Below are positions 24,433 through 35,036 of a DNA stretch of 64,000 nt, piece by piece. Both the position numbers and the translations under genes were made by a program. Position 1 is the stretch's first letter. Each line of letters opens with the position of its first letter. Source of the DNA: Rhodovulum sulfidophilum (lineage in GTDB: Bacteria; Pseudomonadota; Alphaproteobacteria; Rhodobacterales; Rhodobacteraceae); the NCBI GenBank assembly GCA_003241785.1, contig QFPW01000004.1, forward strand, positions 62,001-126,000. Direction: 5' to 3'. Under the pieces are notes generated by a model, which was not told the origin of the DNA, did no database searches, and saw only the letters and a list, made by a program, of their open reading frames with translations.

Positions 24433-26040
24433 ATGCTGGACCGATCGACAAACCACCCCGCGCTGCCGCCCGAGATCGCCCGGCGCCGCACCTTCGCCAT
24501 CATCAGCCACCCCGACGCGGGCAAGACCACGCTGACCGAGAAGTTCCTGCTCTACGGCGGCGCCATCCAGATGGCGGGACAGGTGCGCGCCAAGGGCGAG
24601 GCGCGGCGCACGCGCTCGGACTTCATGAAGATGGAGCAGGACCGCGGCATCTCGGTCTCCGCCTCGGCGATGTCCTTCCCGTTCCAGGACTGGTGGTTCA
24701 ACCTCGTCGACACACCCGGCCACTCGGACTTCTCCGAGGACACCTATCGCACGCTCACGGCCGTCGACGCCGCCGTGATGGTGATCGACGGCGCGAAGGG
24801 CGTCGAGAGCCAGACGCGCAAGCTCTTCGAGGTCTGCCGGCTGCGCGACCTGCCGATCCTGACCTTCTGCAACAAGATGGACCGCGAGGCCCGCGACACG
24901 TTCGAGATCATCGACGAGATCCAGACCGAGCTGCAGCTCGACGTCTGCCCGGCGAGCTGGCCAATCGGCATGGGGCGCGAGTTCCTCGGCTGCTACGACA
25001 TGCTGAACGACCGGCTCGAGCTCATGGACCGCGCCGACCGCAACAAGCGGGCCGAGAGCGTGAAGATGGAGGGTCTCGACGACCCCCGCATGGCCGACCA
25101 CATCCCGGCCGATCTGCTCGCGAAGCTGCGCGAAGAGGTCGAGATGGCGCGCGAGCTCCTGCCCGCCTTCGACCGGCAGGCGCTGCTCGACGGCAACCTC
25201 AGCCCGATCTGGTTCGGCTCGGCGATCAATTCCTTCGGCGTGCAGGAGCTGATGGCCGGGATAGGCGCCTTCGGCCCGGAGCCGGCGATCCGGCCCACCG
25301 CCGGCCGCGAGGTCGGCGCCTGGGAAAAGCCGGTGACCGGCTTCGTCTTCAAGGTCCAGGCCAACATGGACCCGAAGCACCGCGACCGCGTCGCCTTCGT
25401 GCGGCTCTGCTCCGGGCATTTCGAGCGCGGGATGAAGCTCCTGCACGTGCGCTCGGGCAAGCCGATGGCGATTTCCAACCCGGTCCTGTTCCTCGCCGCC
25501 GACCGCGAGATCGCCGAGGATGCCTGGGCGGGCGACATCATCGGCATCCCGAACCACGGCCAGCTCCGCATCGGCGACGCGCTGACCGAGGGCGAGGCGT
25601 TGCGCTTCACCGGCATCCCCTCCTTCGCGCCGGAACTGCTGCAGACCGTGCGCTCCGGCGATCCGATGAAGGCCAAGCACCTCGAGAAGGCGCTGCTGCA
25701 ATTCGCCGAGGAAGGCGCCTCGAAGGTGTTCAAGCCCAACATCGGCTCGGGCTTCATCGTCGGCGTCGTCGGGCCCTTGCAGTTCGACGTGCTGGCGAGC
25801 CGGATCGAGCAGGAATACGGGCTCCCGGTCCGGTTCGAGCCGACCCAGTTCACCTCGGCGCGCTGGATCTCCGGCCCGAAGGAGAAGATCGAGGCCTTCG
25901 TGAGGGCGAACAAGGGCCACATGGCCGAGGATCACGACGGCGACCCGGTCTACATGACCCGCCTGCAATGGGACATCGACCGCGTCGAACGCGACTTCCC
26001 CGACCTGCGCCTCACGGCGGTCAAGGAAATGATGGTCTGA
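24433..26040 (+). CDS. prfC: Peptide chain release factor 3
   Basis: A translational GTPase of 535 residues that removes RF1/RF2 from terminated ribosomes. G1 is AIISHPDAGKTTLTEKFLLYGG, G3 NLVDTPGHSDFSEDTYRTL, G4 TFCNKMDRE, and the RF3-specific segments RGISVSASAMSFPF, VQANMDPKHRDRVAFVRLCSGHFERGMKL and RFEPTQFTSARWI are present. Full length. It stands alone, ending at a strong hairpin. Confidence 0.97.
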   Translation: MLDRSTNHPALPPEIARRRTFAIISHPDAGKTTLTEKFLLYGGAIQMAGQVRAKGEARRTRSDFMKMEQDRGISVSASAMSFPFQDWWFNLVDTPGHSDFSEDTYRTLTAVDAAVMVIDGAKGVESQTRKLFEVCRLRDLPILTFCNKMDREARDTFEIIDEIQTELQLDVCPASWPIGMGREFLGCYDMLNDRLELMDRADRNKRAESVKMEGLDDPRMADHIPADLLAKLREEVEMARELLPAFDRQALLDGNLSPIWFGSAINSFGVQELMAGIGAFGPEPAIRPTAGREVGAWEKPVTGFVFKVQANMDPKHRDRVAFVRLCSGHFERGMKLLHVRSGKPMAISNPVLFLAADREIAEDAWAGDIIGIPNHGQLRIGDALTEGEALRFTGIPSFAPELLQTVRSGDPMKAKHLEKALLQFAEEGASKVFKPNIGSGFIVGVVGPLQFDVLASRIEQEYGLPVRFEPTQFTSARWISGPKEKIEAFVRANKGHMAEDHDGDPVYMTRLQWDIDRVERDFPDLRLTAVKEMMV

Positions 26041-26044
26041 GGCG

Positions 26045-26068
26045 GCGCGGGCGGCCCATCGCCCGCGC
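26045..26068. terminator. Strong hairpin between prfC and the convergent small gene
   Basis: A perfect 9-bp stem GCGCGGGCG/CGCCCGCGC with a 6-base loop, 5 bases after the prfC stop and 2 bases before the stop of the convergent gene. It can serve both. Confidence 0.6.
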
Positions 26069-26070
26069 GG

Positions 26071-26397
26071 CTATAGCAATTCGGCGATCTTCTGAGCGAT
26101 CCGAAAATTCGGATCATCGAGCACGGCCTGAACGTCCAGGTTTGAACCGGGGGAAGCCAGCTGCAAGAAGTGTGCTATGTTCTCAACATAACACACTTCC
26201 CGGGTATTGAGGGCATAGATCTTCGATGCGTCTTCGATAAGGTAGTCATCGAAGATCGCACAGTAGAACTCTCCGGCTGCGATATCGCTCGATCTCCACT
26301 CTTTCTCGACTGCGACGCCATTGGCGAGCCATCTCAGTTCAGAAAGAAAATCCTTCGGATCTCGATCGCCCGCCATATCCTTACCTCGCGCCCGCAT
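26071..26397 (-). CDS. Low-GC hypothetical protein
   Basis: A 108-residue cytoplasmic protein (DPKDFLSELRWLANGVAVEKEWRSSDIAAGEFYCAIFDDYLIEDASKIYALNTREVCYVENIAHFLQLA...). No known domain recognised. The gene is visibly richer in A and T than its neighbours, which suggests horizontal transfer. A 31-bp near-perfect inverted repeat lies inside it at 26168-26198. It has no operon partner: convergent with prfC and 65 bases upstream of the phytase-like stop on the same strand. The first ATG (26397) is used; an internal ATG at 26376 is an alternative. Confidence 0.65.
   Translation of the reverse strand: MRARGKDMAGDRDPKDFLSELRWLANGVAVEKEWRSSDIAAGEFYCAIFDDYLIEDASKIYALNTREVCYVENIAHFLQLASPGSNLDVQAVLDDPNFRIAQKIAELL
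26168..26198. repeat. 31-bp near-perfect inverted repeat inside the low-GC gene
   Basis: Arms AAGTGTGCTATGTT and AACATAACACACTT flank a 3-base centre (CTC); 13 of 14 arm bases pair. The repeat falls in codons for EVCYVENIAHFLQ. Confidence 0.8.
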
Positions 26398-26462
26398 GTC
26401 TCTTCCCTATCAACCAACGGTCTGGAATCGACAAGCCGCCGACGGTGGAAGAGAGTCCGCGT

Positions 26463-27815
26463 TCAGGAATCCGGCTGGAAGTTCAGGAGCTCCGGCACGC
26501 TCAGGAGCAGGAACTCGTTGTCCGCCGCGCGGTCGGTCTCGCGGCCGGTCGAGAACGGCAGGTTGTTGTCGTTGATGACGAGGATATGCGTGTCATCGAC
26601 GCGCGCCACGTTCTCGATCGTCTCGAACGGGAAGGTGAAGGTTCCGCCGGCCGGGCCGCCCTTTCCGTCCGGATCGGCGATCGCCATCAGGTCGACATGC
26701 GCGAGCCGGGGCAGCGCCCCCTCGGCATCGGCCTTCGCGACGTCGGTCAGCACGATCCGCTTCACCCGCGCGGGATTGGCGAAACAGTCGGCCGCCGGCT
26801 GGCCCGGATCGGCGCAGGCCCGGGCCGCGTCGCCCTCGCCCGCGTCGCGCTCGATGATCAGCGCCCGGGTCTCGTCGATGAAGTTGAAGTCGCCGATCGC
26901 GACCGCGCCCTCGCCGAGCGGGAAGCGCAGGCCGCGCCCGGTCCATTCCGCCGCGGCCGGATCGAATTCGAGCACCCGCAGGAACGCGCCCTCGGGCTCC
27001 CCGTCCGCGCCGAGCAGCGGCTTCTCGAGCAGCGCCCAGAGCATGCCGGTCGCGGGGTTGAGCGCCATGCCCTCGAAACCGCCCGAGCGCTGCGAGCGAT
27101 AGTCGACGCCGGCGGCGGCGGGGACGCGGACCGCCGGATTGTCCGGGCTCCGGACCTCGGCGCCCTCGACCAGCGTCGGGTAGACCCCGGTCACCCGGCC
27201 GTCGAGCGTCGCGCGGATGAGATAGGGCCCGAATTCGTCGCCGATCCAGACGGTGTCGCCGATGACCTGGATGCTCTCGGGATCGAAATCGGCGCCGGTC
27301 AGGTAGCGCGCCTCGGTCGCCTCGTTGGCGATCCGGAACGGCACCACGCGGTCGGGGTCGCGGAGGAACACCGTCTCGCGCCGGTCGATCGCGGCGGCGG
27401 CCCAGTCGGGGGCCACGCGGTGGAACATCAGCAGCGCGTCGCCGGAATTGGCCTTCGCGCCGAAACCGTTGTCGGTCAGCAGGTAGAAGCTGCCATCCGG
27501 CGCGCGGTTGTGGGCGAGACCGGAGAGGCCCTGGAACGCCTGGCCGATGAAGGGAAGGCTGAGGCCGGTCGCCCGCCCGCCCTGCGCCGGACTGGTGGTC
27601 GCCGGCGCCGAATAGGGCGCGTCGACACGCGCGGCGCCGGTGAACTTGCCGCTGACCAGCGCGTCGCGCGGCGCGTCCTCCGGCGGCAGGACCAGCGTCA
27701 GCGCTGGGACGACCGCGTATCCGGCGAGACGGGCCGGCAGCACCTCCTCGGACCGCGCGGCGCCCGCGATCCCCGCGAGCGCCGCCGTGGCGAGAAGAAT
27801 TGCCCGAAGCGACAT
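26463..27815 (-). CDS. Secreted phytase-like / esterase-like beta-propeller protein
   Basis: A 450-residue exported protein. Signal peptide about 1-22 (LRAILLATAALAGIAGAARS). The mature part contains the segments of the esterase-like phytase family: GLSGLAHNRAPDGSFYLLTDNGFGAKANSGDALLMFHRV, ADFDPESIQVIGDTVWIGDEFGPYLIRATLDGRV, GGFEGMALNPATGMLWALLEKPL and ENVARVDDTHILVINDNNLPFSTGR. A phosphoester or carboxyester substrate is likely. GGAGGG upstream fixes ATG 27815. A pair of CGTCACCGAA direct repeats lies upstream (minus-strand reading of 27831-27840 and 27871-27880). Confidence 0.82.
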   Translation of the reverse strand: MSLRAILLATAALAGIAGAARSEEVLPARLAGYAVVPALTLVLPPEDAPRDALVSGKFTGAARVDAPYSAPATTSPAQGGRATGLSLPFIGQAFQGLSGLAHNRAPDGSFYLLTDNGFGAKANSGDALLMFHRVAPDWAAAAIDRRETVFLRDPDRVVPFRIANEATEARYLTGADFDPESIQVIGDTVWIGDEFGPYLIRATLDGRVTGVYPTLVEGAEVRSPDNPAVRVPAAAGVDYRSQRSGGFEGMALNPATGMLWALLEKPLLGADGEPEGAFLRVLEFDPAAAEWTGRGLRFPLGEGAVAIGDFNFIDETRALIIERDAGEGDAARACADPGQPAADCFANPARVKRIVLTDVAKADAEGALPRLAHVDLMAIADPDGKGGPAGGTFTFPFETIENVARVDDTHILVINDNNLPFSTGRETDRAADNEFLLLSVPELLNFQPDS

Positions 27816-28018
27816 GAGTACCCTCCAATGTTCGGTGACGAAGGGGACAGTTGCCGGGCGGATCCGACGTTTCGGTGACGGATTCGGGAAGTTTGAGTGA
27901 CACCGTCGCCGGGTCGGCCCGGGCGCGCCGCTCATACAGGTTGTCTTTTATTCCGGACTGTTGCGGGACGATCCTGCCACGCCTCGCGAGCATGACGGCG
28001 GACCGCGGCCCGCCGACG

Positions 28019-28046
28019 AAAAAGGCGGGACCCGAGGTCCCGCCTT
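28019..28046 (-). terminator. Rho-independent terminator of fpr
   Basis: A perfect 11-bp stem AAGGCGGGACC/GGTCCCGCCTT with a 3-base loop, followed on the minus strand by five T residues (28019-28023 reversed), 29 bases downstream of the fpr stop. The clearest intrinsic terminator in the window. Confidence 0.9.
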
Positions 28047-28074
28047 CGCGCGCCGGTCGATCGGCGCGGCGGCG

Positions 28075-28866
28075 TCAGTCGACGAAGGCCTTCTCGATCA
28101 CGAAATGCCCGGGCTCGGAATTCGAGCCCTCCTTCATCCCGGCCTCCTCGCAGAGCGCCTTGTGCTCCTGGAGCATCGCCATCGAGCCGCAGATCATCAC
28201 CCGGTCGGTCTCGACGCTGAACGGCGCGCCGGTCGCCTCGGCGAGCCGGCCGTCGCGGATCCAGTCGGTCATCCGCCCCATCACCTCGCTCTGCTCGCGC
28301 GTCGTGGTCGCGAGGAAACGGAGCTTGTCGCCGACGACTTCGGACAGGAGTTCGTCTTCGTGGCACTCCTTGACCAGCGCGTGGCCGAAATCGAGCTCGC
28401 CCTTGTCGCGGCAGGTCTGGGTCAGGATGACCTCATCATAGAGCTCGTAGGTCGCGGGCTCGCGGATCACGCTCGCGAAGGGCGCGATGCCGGTGCCGGT
28501 CGAGAACAGGAACAGCCGCTTCGCGGGCAGGAGCGCGTCGTGGACCAGCGTGCCGACCGGCTTCGGCCGCATCACGATCTCGTCGCCTTCCTGGATCTTC
28601 TGCAGCCGCGAGGTCAGCGGGCCGTCGTCGACCTTGATCGAGTAGAACTCGAGATGGTCCGCCCAGGCGGGCGAGGCGATCGAATAGGCGCGCAGCAGCG
28701 GCTTGCCGTCGACCATCAGGCCGATCATCGCGAATTCGCCCGAGCGGAACCGGAACCCGGCCGGCCGCTCCGCCGAGAAGGAAAACGTGCGGTCCGTCCA
28801 GTGCCGGATATCGCTCACCTTGAGCAACGCCATGCCCCGCAGAGCCTTGTCCACGACCTCGTTCAT
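28075..28866 (-). CDS. fpr: Ferredoxin/flavodoxin-NADP+ reductase
   Basis: An FAD enzyme of 263 residues moving electrons between NADPH and ferredoxin or flavodoxin; cytoplasmic. FAD site LRAYSIASPAW (RxYS motif), NADPH site LFSTGTGIAPFASVI, then MICGSMAMLQEHKALCEEAG and a C-terminal FVIEKAFVD that packs on the flavin. This is the subclass I bacterial type common in Rhodobacterales, where it supports oxidative stress responses. A single-gene unit with its own terminator; ATG 28866. Confidence 0.92.
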   Translation of the reverse strand: MNEVVDKALRGMALLKVSDIRHWTDRTFSFSAERPAGFRFRSGEFAMIGLMVDGKPLLRAYSIASPAWADHLEFYSIKVDDGPLTSRLQKIQEGDEIVMRPKPVGTLVHDALLPAKRLFLFSTGTGIAPFASVIREPATYELYDEVILTQTCRDKGELDFGHALVKECHEDELLSEVVGDKLRFLATTTREQSEVMGRMTDWIRDGRLAEATGAPFSVETDRVMICGSMAMLQEHKALCEEAGMKEGSNSEPGHFVIEKAFVD

Positions 28867-29037
28867 ACCTGACTAACTCCCTCGAATCTCGATCCCCTTA
28901 CACCCCCTTCGCAGCGGCGGGAAGGTCCGAACGCCGGGGAGACCCAGGACGCCCCCCGGAAAACGCCCTATTTTACGCCATTTTCTCGGCAATTCGGGGC
29001 GAATGGCGCCGGTCGCGGCCAGTTTCTCTCGTCGTGA

Positions 29038-29066
29038 TTGACCAATGTCCCCGCGGCGCATATATG
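29038..29066 (+). promoter_or_regulatory. Sigma-70-like promoter of the DEAD-box helicase gene
   Basis: TTGACC (29038-29043), 17-base spacer, TATATG (29061-29066). It would give an mRNA leader of roughly 80 bases before ATG 29154, and lies in a gap otherwise without genes (28867-29153), where nothing else is recognised. Confidence 0.55.
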
Positions 29067-29153
29067 TGCGGCGATGAAGACGAGCTTCAATCCGGGAGCT
29101 CAGGGCCGCGTAACCTGTGCGGCCATTCAGCCGCGAAACAGCGAACGGGCTAC

Positions 29154-31079
<1,926 letters not shown>

Positions 31080-31093
31080 GGCCGGGACCGGCT

Positions 31094-32044
31094 TTAGGCT
31101 TCGCGGCTTGATCGCACCGGCGCCCGCGACACTTCGGGCGCCGGATTCGGTTCCGCCGCCTCGAGCGCGGCGGTGATCTGGAGCGCGAATTTCGCCGAGG
31201 CGACCGACAGCGCGCGGCCGCGCATCTGCCCGAGCAGCAGCAGGCCGGCGGCGATGTCGCGCGTCGGCAGCGGCCGCACCACCATCGCCGGATCGTTGAG
31301 CGGCAGGAGGCCGATCGGGATCTCGAAGGCGATCGCCCGCTCGCGCAGCACGTAGCGGCGCATCAGCTCGAAACTGTCCGATTCCAGCACCGGCGACAGC
31401 CGCCGCGCCCGTCCATGCGTCGCGAGCTCCAGCAGATGGCGCACGCCATAGCCCTCGGCCGGCACGACGTGGCGCTCGGCGAGACAATCCCAGAGCCGCA
31501 GGTCCGGGCGCGTCGCCAGCGGATGATCCGCCGCCATCACCGCGCAGACCGGCTGGGCGATCGCCTTCAAGACCTCGAATTCCACCAGATAGACCGGCTC
31601 GAACACCAGCGCGAGATCGGCCTCGAACCGCGACAGCGCCTGCTCGGCCTGCGCGCGGTCGCGGACCCGGACCGAGAAGGTCACCCCCGGGTGCTCGGCG
31701 CGGTAGCGCGAGATCTGGTCCGGCAGGAACAGCGGCACCAGCCCCTGGCTGCAGGCGATCGAGACATGGCCGCGCCGCTCGCCGCCGAGGTCGGCGACCT
31801 GGCTCTGCACCCGGGCGAGATCGACGATCTGGCTCCGGATATGCTGCATCAGGAGCTCGCCCGCCGGGTTGAGCCGCACCCCGCGCGGCAGCCGCTCGAA
31901 GATCTGGGCGCCGAATTCCGCCTCGAAGCTCTGGATCCGGCGGTTCAGCGCGGTGGAGGTGATGTGCATGTCCTCCGCCGCCCGGCGGATCGAGCCCGCC
32001 CGCGCGACCGCCTGGATCATCCGAAGCGTCTGGAGATGGCGCAA
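31094..32044 (-). CDS. LysR-family transcriptional regulator
   Basis: A 316-residue regulator. The helix-turn-helix is at about 3-62 (HLQTLRMIQAVARAGSIRRAAEDMHITSTALNRRIQSFEAEFGAQIFERLPRGVRLNPAG), followed by a substrate-binding type co-inducer domain (90-290). A perfect palindrome with a T-N11-A core lies 23-39 bases upstream of the start, the probable autoregulatory site. Neighbours upstream are the amidohydrolase/permease cluster (32279-36627), a plausible but unproven target. Convergent with the helicase gene. Confidence 0.9.
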   Translation of the reverse strand: MRHLQTLRMIQAVARAGSIRRAAEDMHITSTALNRRIQSFEAEFGAQIFERLPRGVRLNPAGELLMQHIRSQIVDLARVQSQVADLGGERRGHVSIACSQGLVPLFLPDQISRYRAEHPGVTFSVRVRDRAQAEQALSRFEADLALVFEPVYLVEFEVLKAIAQPVCAVMAADHPLATRPDLRLWDCLAERHVVPAEGYGVRHLLELATHGRARRLSPVLESDSFELMRRYVLRERAIAFEIPIGLLPLNDPAMVVRPLPTRDIAAGLLLLGQMRGRALSVASAKFALQITAALEAAEPNPAPEVSRAPVRSSREA

Positions 32045-32066
32045 GGATCTCGCCTCCGCGTTGAGT

Positions 32067-32083
32067 GCTGCGTTTCACGCAGC
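32067..32083. promoter_or_regulatory. LysR-type operator palindrome
   Basis: GCTGCGT-TTC-ACGCAGC, perfect 7-bp arms around three bases, containing T-N11-A (32069 to 32081), upstream of the LysR start at 32044. Confidence 0.6.
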
Positions 32084-32278
32084 GGTCTGAGCAAAACATA
32101 GCATTGGATGTCAGCGCTCGGAAGCCGCACCCTCGCCGTCGGCATGGGGACGGAGAGACGCATGGCGGCGGACTGGAGCCCGCGAGACGGCGATGTCAGG
32201 GAGCGGGACGCGCGCGCCCCGGAGATGGTCCGCGGCGTCGGCCGTCGCGTGGCCCGGGCGTCGGCGCGGCGCCCGGCC

Positions 32279-32686
32279 TCAGCCCCCGAGGCTCACATGC
32301 GCGGAGGCGATGCGCCAGCCCTCCGGACGGCGCACCCAGACCTGGCTCTGCGCGCCCCGGCGGCCGGAGCCGGTGCGCCGGTACTCGGCCGTGGCGACGC
32401 CGACATCCGCGCCGAGCGGCACGATATCGACGCGGGTGAGCTCGCGGGCGAGATCCTCGGTCGGCCGGTTCTTGCGGAAAGCCGCGATCGCCTCGATGCC
32501 GTAGAGCCCGCCCTCGGTCATCAGCCGGGTGGCGCGCGCATCGTCCCAGAAGAAGCCGATCAGCGCCGCGACGTCGTTGCCGACCAGCGCGGCCTCGTAG
32601 GCGTCGAACGCCGCCCGGATTTCCGTCGCGACGCCCGAAGCGTCGAATTCGCCCCCCGCCGTTTCGCCCACCGTCATCCCGTCCAT
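32279..32686 (-). CDS. AtzH/HpxZ-like protein (DUF3225, NTF2-like fold)
   Basis: A 135-residue cystatin/NTF2-like protein: IRAAFDAYEAALVGNDVAALIGFFWDDARATRLMTEGGLYGIEAIAAFRKNRPTEDLARELTRVDIVPLGADVGVATAEYRRTGSGRRGAQSQVWVRRPEGWRIASAHVS. It matches the DUF3225 group that includes HpxZ (Klebsiella oxalurate genes) and AtzH (cyanuric acid pathway). It is transcribed divergently from the cysteine hydrolase, 68 bases apart, and so shares a promoter region with the permease-AtzG-AtzE operon. A small decarboxylating or auxiliary role in ureide breakdown is inferred. Confidence 0.8.
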   Translation of the reverse strand: MDGMTVGETAGGEFDASGVATEIRAAFDAYEAALVGNDVAALIGFFWDDARATRLMTEGGLYGIEAIAAFRKNRPTEDLARELTRVDIVPLGADVGVATAEYRRTGSGRRGAQSQVWVRRPEGWRIASAHVSLGG

Positions 32687-32754
32687 TCCTCCACCCGACC
32701 GACGCGCGGCCCAGCCTCCGCGATGTCGCGGTCGCTTGCAAGAAGGTCCGCCCC

Positions 32755-33438
32755 ATGACCCTCACCCTCCCCGCCGAGCCGGCGCCGCTCGCCTTCGACC
32801 CCGCGGCGACCGCGCTCGTCGTCATCGACATGCAGCGCGACTTCCTCGAACCCGGCGGCTTCGGCGAGACGCTCGGCAACGACGTGTCGCTGCTCCAGGC
32901 GGCGGTCGGCCCCTGCGCCCGGGCGCTCGACGCCGCGCGGCGGACCGGCATGCTGGTGATCCACACCCGCGAGGGCCATCGCCCCGACCTCTCCGACGCG
33001 CCGCCCGCCAAGATCGCGCGCGGCGTGCCCTCGAAGCGGATCGGCGACCCCGGCCCGATGGGCCGGATCCTGATCCGGGGTGAGGCGGGGCATGACATCG
33101 TCTCCGATCTCTACCCGATCGAGGGCGAGACGGTGATCGACAAGCCCGGCAAGGGCGCCTTCCACCAGACCGACCTCGAGCAGATCCTGCGCAACCGCGG
33201 CATCGACACGCTGCTGGTCTGCGGCGTCACGACCGAGGTCTGCGTGCACACCACCATCCGCGAGGGCAACGACCGCGGCTACCGCTGCGTCGCGATCGCG
33301 GACGCCTGCGCCTCCTACTTCCCCGAATTCCACCGCGTCGGCCTCGAGATGATCAAGGCCCAGGGCGGCATCTTCGGCTGGGTCAGCGACAGCGAAACCC
33401 TGGCCAAAACCCTCGCCACCGCGCGCGCCGCGGCCTGA
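32755..33438 (+). CDS. Isochorismatase-family cysteine hydrolase (RutB/biuret amidohydrolase-like)
   Basis: A 227-residue cytoplasmic amidohydrolase. The catalytic Asp is in ALVVIDMQRDFLEPGGFG, the Lys in VIDKPGKGAFHQTDL and the nucleophile Cys in LLVCGVTTEVCVHTT (the second Cys). Closest recognisable types are ureidoacrylate hydrolase RutB and biuret hydrolases rather than true isochorismatase. It leads the operon hydrolase-permease-AtzG-AtzE; with the divergent AtzH-like gene this suggests breakdown of a urea- or ureide-derived nitrogen source. The exact substrate is not determinable. Confidence 0.85.
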   Translation: MTLTLPAEPAPLAFDPAATALVVIDMQRDFLEPGGFGETLGNDVSLLQAAVGPCARALDAARRTGMLVIHTREGHRPDLSDAPPAKIARGVPSKRIGDPGPMGRILIRGEAGHDIVSDLYPIEGETVIDKPGKGAFHQTDLEQILRNRGIDTLLVCGVTTEVCVHTTIREGNDRGYRCVAIADACASYFPEFHRVGLEMIKAQGGIFGWVSDSETLAKTLATARAAA

Positions 33439-33454
33439 TCAGGAGCAACCTCGC

Positions 33455-35032
33455 ATGGAGAAGTCACCGAAACTCTGGGTGCCGGGCGACTGGAACGCCC
33501 TATTCGGCTTCGGCACGAACATCCTCGTCAACCTCCTCGTGCTCACCGGCCTTCTGCAGTTCGTGCTGAAGATGCCGAACGAGATCACCTTCGGGCGCAT
33601 CCTGCCGGCGCTCGGCCTCATGATGTTCCTCTCGACGGCCTATTACGCCTGGCTCGCCTACCGGCTCGCCAAGGAGACCGGGCGCGACGACGTCTGCGCC
33701 CTGCCCTCGGGCATCTCGGTGCCGCATATGTTCGTCGTGACCTTCGTGATCATGCTGCCGATCGCGCTCGCGACCGGCGATCCGATCCAGGGCTGGGAGG
33801 CCGGGCTCGTCTGGGTGTTCTTCCAGAGCTTCATCCTGATGATCGGCGGCTTCATCGCGCCCTTCATTCGCCGCGTGACGCCGCGCGCCGCCCTGCTCGG
33901 CACGCTCGCCGGCGTCTCGATCGCCTTCATCGCGATGCGTCCCGCGCTCGAGATGATCATGAACCCGGTGATCGGCCTCGTCTGCCTCGCGATCATCCTC
34001 GCCGCCTGGTTCGGCGGGCTGCGCTATCCGCGCGGCATTCCGGCCGGGCTCGTCGCCATCGCCTTCGGCATGCTGATCGCCTGGGGCGCCTCGATGCTCG
34101 GCTTCTCGGTCGCGGGCATCCATCCCGAGGGCGTGACGGCGGCGCTCTCCAACTTCGGCTTCTCGCTGCCGATCCCGGCGATCGACTATGTCTTCAACGG
34201 CTTCCAGTATCTCGGCGTGATCCTCGTCACCGCGATCCCCTTCGGCATCTACGATCTCGTCGAGGCCATGGACAACGTCGAGAGCGCCGAGGCCGCGGGC
34301 GACCACTACCCGACCACCCGCGTGCTGACCGCCGACGGCGTCGTCAGCCTGATCGGCTGCCTGATGGGCAATCCCTTCATCAACGCGGTCTACATCGGCC
34401 ACCCGGGCTGGAAGGCGATGGGCGGGCGGATCGGCTATTCCTTCGCGACGGGCCTCATCGTGATCGCGCTCTGCTGGTTCGGCATCATCGCCGTCCTGCT
34501 CGCCATCGTCCCCGTCGTCGCGATCTCGCCGATCCTGCTCTACATCGGCATGCTGATCGGCGCCCAGGCGTTCCAGACCACGCCGACCACCCACGCGCCG
34601 GCGATCATCCTCGGTATGCTGCCGCATCTCGCGGCCTGGGCGAAGACGCTGATCGACGGCTCGCTCGGCGCGGCCGGGGTGCAGATGACGCCCGAGCTGA
34701 TGCAGAACATGGCGATGGGCGGCGTGCTCTACCACGGGCTCGAGGTCTTCGGCGGCGGCGCCATTCTCGTCGGCCTCGTCCTCGCGGCGATCGCGGTCTT
34801 CGTCATCGACCGGAAGTTCGAGATGGCGGCGATCTTCGCCCTCGCGGGCGCGGCGCTCACCTTCTTCGGCTTCATGCACGGCGAGCGGCTGGGCGTGAAC
34901 GTGACGCCCACGGTGGCGCTCGCCTATTTCATGGTCGCGGGCTTTCTCTACGTGGTCTCGCGGATGGGCTGGGTCCAGGACGAAGAGCCCTTCGCTCCCG
35001 AGCCCGATCTCGCCGCGCAGCCGGCGGAGTAG
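33455..35032 (+). CDS. NCS2-like nucleobase/ureide permease
   Basis: A 525-residue inner-membrane protein with about 12-13 helices. NILVNLLVLTGLLQFVL, CALPSGISVPHMFVVTFVIMLP, GGFIAPFIRRVTPRAALLGTLAGVSIAFI, GIYDLVEAMDNVESAEAAGDHYPTTRVLTADGVVSLIGCLMGNPFINAVYIGHPGWKAMGGRIGYSFATG resemble the xanthine/uracil/vitamin-C permease superfamily. It sits 16 bases after the cysteine hydrolase and 4 bases before the AtzG-like gene, so it probably imports the pathway substrate. AGGAG precedes ATG 33455. Confidence 0.85.
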   Translation: MEKSPKLWVPGDWNALFGFGTNILVNLLVLTGLLQFVLKMPNEITFGRILPALGLMMFLSTAYYAWLAYRLAKETGRDDVCALPSGISVPHMFVVTFVIMLPIALATGDPIQGWEAGLVWVFFQSFILMIGGFIAPFIRRVTPRAALLGTLAGVSIAFIAMRPALEMIMNPVIGLVCLAIILAAWFGGLRYPRGIPAGLVAIAFGMLIAWGASMLGFSVAGIHPEGVTAALSNFGFSLPIPAIDYVFNGFQYLGVILVTAIPFGIYDLVEAMDNVESAEAAGDHYPTTRVLTADGVVSLIGCLMGNPFINAVYIGHPGWKAMGGRIGYSFATGLIVIALCWFGIIAVLLAIVPVVAISPILLYIGMLIGAQAFQTTPTTHAPAIILGMLPHLAAWAKTLIDGSLGAAGVQMTPELMQNMAMGGVLYHGLEVFGGGAILVGLVLAAIAVFVIDRKFEMAAIFALAGAALTFFGFMHGERLGVNVTPTVALAYFMVAGFLYVVSRMGWVQDEEPFAPEPDLAAQPAE

Positions 35033-35036
35033 CCCC

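Noticed and set aside
31082..31093. GCCGG..CCGGC after the helicase gene as a terminator
   Set aside because: The loop would be two bases or the stem only four; not convincing.
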